Below, piece by piece: positions 5,650 through 6,313 of a stretch of 6,313 bases of DNA (positions are counted from its first letter, which is position 1; every line of letters starts with the position of its first letter). Source of the DNA: Bacillota bacterium (GTDB lineage: Bacteria > Bacillota > UBA4882 > UBA8346); the NCBI GenBank assembly GCA_003501335.1, contig DNPQ01000103.1, positions 1 to 6,313 on the forward strand. The letters are read 5' to 3'. The notes below the pieces were generated by a model. The model saw nothing but the letters and a program-made list of their open reading frames with translations. It searched no databases and had not been told where the DNA came from. A program made the translations under genes and the position numbers.

Positions 5650-5688
5650 TTTCCAGAACGTTTGTTCGTGGTATGATATAACAAACGT
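5650..5688 (+). promoter_or_regulatory. Promoter overlapped by a LexA/DinR-type box
   Basis: TTTCCA (5650-5655) and TATGAT (5672-5677), 16 bp apart, make a plausible sigma-A promoter. Between them lies GAACGTTTGTTC (5656-5667), fitting the Gram-positive SOS pattern GAAC-N4-GTTC, so a bound LexA would block it. A second dyad overlaps: ACGTTTGTT (5658-5666) is the exact reverse complement of AACAAACGT (5680-5688), spanning the -10 box. The promoter faces the broken small gene at 5795. Confidence 0.45.
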
Positions 5689-5794
5689 AGATGTTATGTC
5701 CTATTGTTTATAGCGCGGGGTTCATCTTTGGGACCACTTTTTAAAGGGGAATCCGGGGACGGAACATTTTAGGGCAGGGAACGTTTACTACCAT

Positions 5795-6058
5795 ATGCTT
5801 AAATTAAAAAGGATGAAATGTTATGAATTCCGGGAAAATGATCCCACGCTCCAAGCGGTTGCAAAACATCTGGATGAATGTGGATGGGGCGCTTTTGAAC
5901 AATCTGACCAACCCCAATATACCATGGCCTATGAAAGCGATCATGGTCGGGAGATTTATGGTGCGGCGGCGCTATTTTAACAAGATCCACTCTCTGAAGC
6001 GCAGCAGGTTCTTGCGGCCCTTGAGAAATATCGGCGGCTGGTTAGGAAAGTAGTATGA
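5795..6058 (+). pseudogene. Small unrecognised protein gene broken by an in-frame TAA
   Basis: One frame encodes 61 residues from ATG 5795, ending in REIYGAAALF, then a TAA at 5978-5980. It continues in the same frame for 25 more codons (QDPLSEAQQVLAALEKYRRL and onwards) to TGA at 6056-6058. The downstream piece has normal codon use and looks like a genuine amphipathic, charged C-terminal helix, so a single CAA-to-TAA type change in an 87-residue gene is the simplest reading. The start is uncertain: no good ribosome binding site precedes 5795, and the frame is open upstream to 5714. A 76-codon frame at 5823-6053 has an AAGGA 9 nt upstream but is Arg/Lys-rich and looks like a shadow. I do not recognise the family. 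The gene lies behind the SOS-like promoter. Confidence 0.45.
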
Positions 6059-6080
6059 TAGATTTGTTGCTATAGGGTCC

Positions 6081-6119
6081 AATGGCAAGAAGAGGAATAG
6101 CCTTGATCCTGCCATTTTT
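6081..6119 (+). terminator. Weak terminator candidate after the broken gene
   Basis: AATGGC (6081-6086) pairs with GCCATT (6111-6116), and AGGA (6093-6096) with TCCT (6107-6110), leaving a one-sided bulge. The T-run at 6115-6119 overlaps the stem end. It lies 23 bp after the stop at 6058. Confidence 0.35.
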
Positions 6120-6148
6120 GGGACATCGCGGGTATAAAAGAGTAAACG

Positions 6149-6183
6149 GCCTATTATCCTAAGGATAGCGGGCTTGTTTTTTT
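6149..6183 (+). terminator. Strong intrinsic terminator
   Basis: GCCTATTATCC (6149-6159) pairs with GGATAGCGGGC (6163-6173) around a TAA loop: eleven positions with one mismatch and two G-T pairs. TTGTTTTTTT follows at 6174-6183. This is the best terminator in the window and closes the transcription unit that includes the broken gene at 5795-6058. Confidence 0.75.
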
Positions 6184-6249
6184 GTTGAAGGTTGCACGCA
6201 CCCGTTCGAATATTTTCATACCAAGCAATAGTGAATGACGATGAAGCAA

Positions 6250-6272
6250 AAAGTAAACGAATCGTTTGCTTT
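6250..6272. promoter_or_regulatory. 10-bp-arm palindrome near the right edge, candidate operator
   Basis: AAAGTAAACG (6250-6259) and CGTTTGCTTT (6263-6272) form an inverted repeat with one G-T pair and a 3-nt spacer. An A6T5 tract follows, then TTGACG (6293-6298) and a purine-rich GAGGGG (6305-6310). The layout suggests the control region of a gene starting just beyond the window. I see no gene in 6184-6313. Confidence 0.35.
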
Positions 6273-6313
6273 AAAAAATTTTTGAAACTAAATTGACGTT
6301 ATAAGAGGGGAAT

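Noticed and set aside
5745..5785. GGGGA-containing direct repeats (GGGGAATCC, GGGGACGGAAC) as a REP element
   Set aside because: Only short, imperfect repeats are visible with no inverted partner, so a repeat call is not supported.
5823..6053. 76-codon frame beginning MNSGKMIPRSKR
   Set aside because: It has a moderate ribosome site but is Arg/Lys-rich, and the overlapping frame has more natural protein composition on both sides of its stop.
1..6313. CRISPR array, rRNA or tRNA genes, or a multi-gene defence or toxin system
   Set aside because: No regularly spaced direct repeats, no RNA gene signatures and no adjacent co-directional gene pair of that kind were found.

Overview
The window looks like chromosome of a Gram-positive, probably spore-forming, anaerobic Bacillota (clostridia-like). 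The signs are strong AGGAGG-type ribosome binding sites, a TTG start, moderate G+C with AT-rich intergenic DNA, intrinsic terminators, a LexA/DinR-type box and a family-3 peptidoglycan amidase without a signal peptide. This is an inference from style, not a species call.

Layout: 1-533 is non-coding and unusually rich in perfect hairpins, with two terminator-like structures. 534-1715 (+) encodes a polytopic acyltransferase-3 membrane protein. 1716-2269 has no intact gene but holds, at about 1870-2139, a multiply frameshifted remnant of the C-terminus of a phage terminase large subunit. 2270-2989 (+) encodes a short-chain dehydrogenase/reductase that lacks the usual catalytic serine. 3138-3776 (-) encodes an N-acetylmuramoyl-L-alanine amidase with a perfect palindrome and a sigma-K-like promoter in front of it. 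3777-4120 is regulatory DNA between divergent genes, including an orphan promoter/terminator pair. 4121-5188 (+) encodes an MscS-type mechanosensitive channel. 5189-5794 is non-coding: an insertion-sequence-end-like motif, a block of nested palindromes at 5335-5524, and a promoter overlapped by a GAAC-N4-GTTC box. 5795-6058 (+) is a small unrecognised gene broken by one in-frame TAA. Two terminator candidates and a further palindrome finish the window.

The four intact genes (acyltransferase, SDR, amidase, MscS) are separate transcription units and do not form an operon or an obvious pathway. Three of them concern the envelope (membrane acyl transfer, peptidoglycan cleavage, osmotic release), but nothing ties them together functionally. 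The terminase relic, the IS-end-like motif and the broken small gene suggest a region where mobile DNA has landed and decayed. I found no convincing new multi-gene system. The observations most worth following are the hidden terminase relic, the palindrome block at 5335-5524, the SOS-like promoter in front of the broken gene, and the pair of related terminator elements at 299-347 and 3888-3943.
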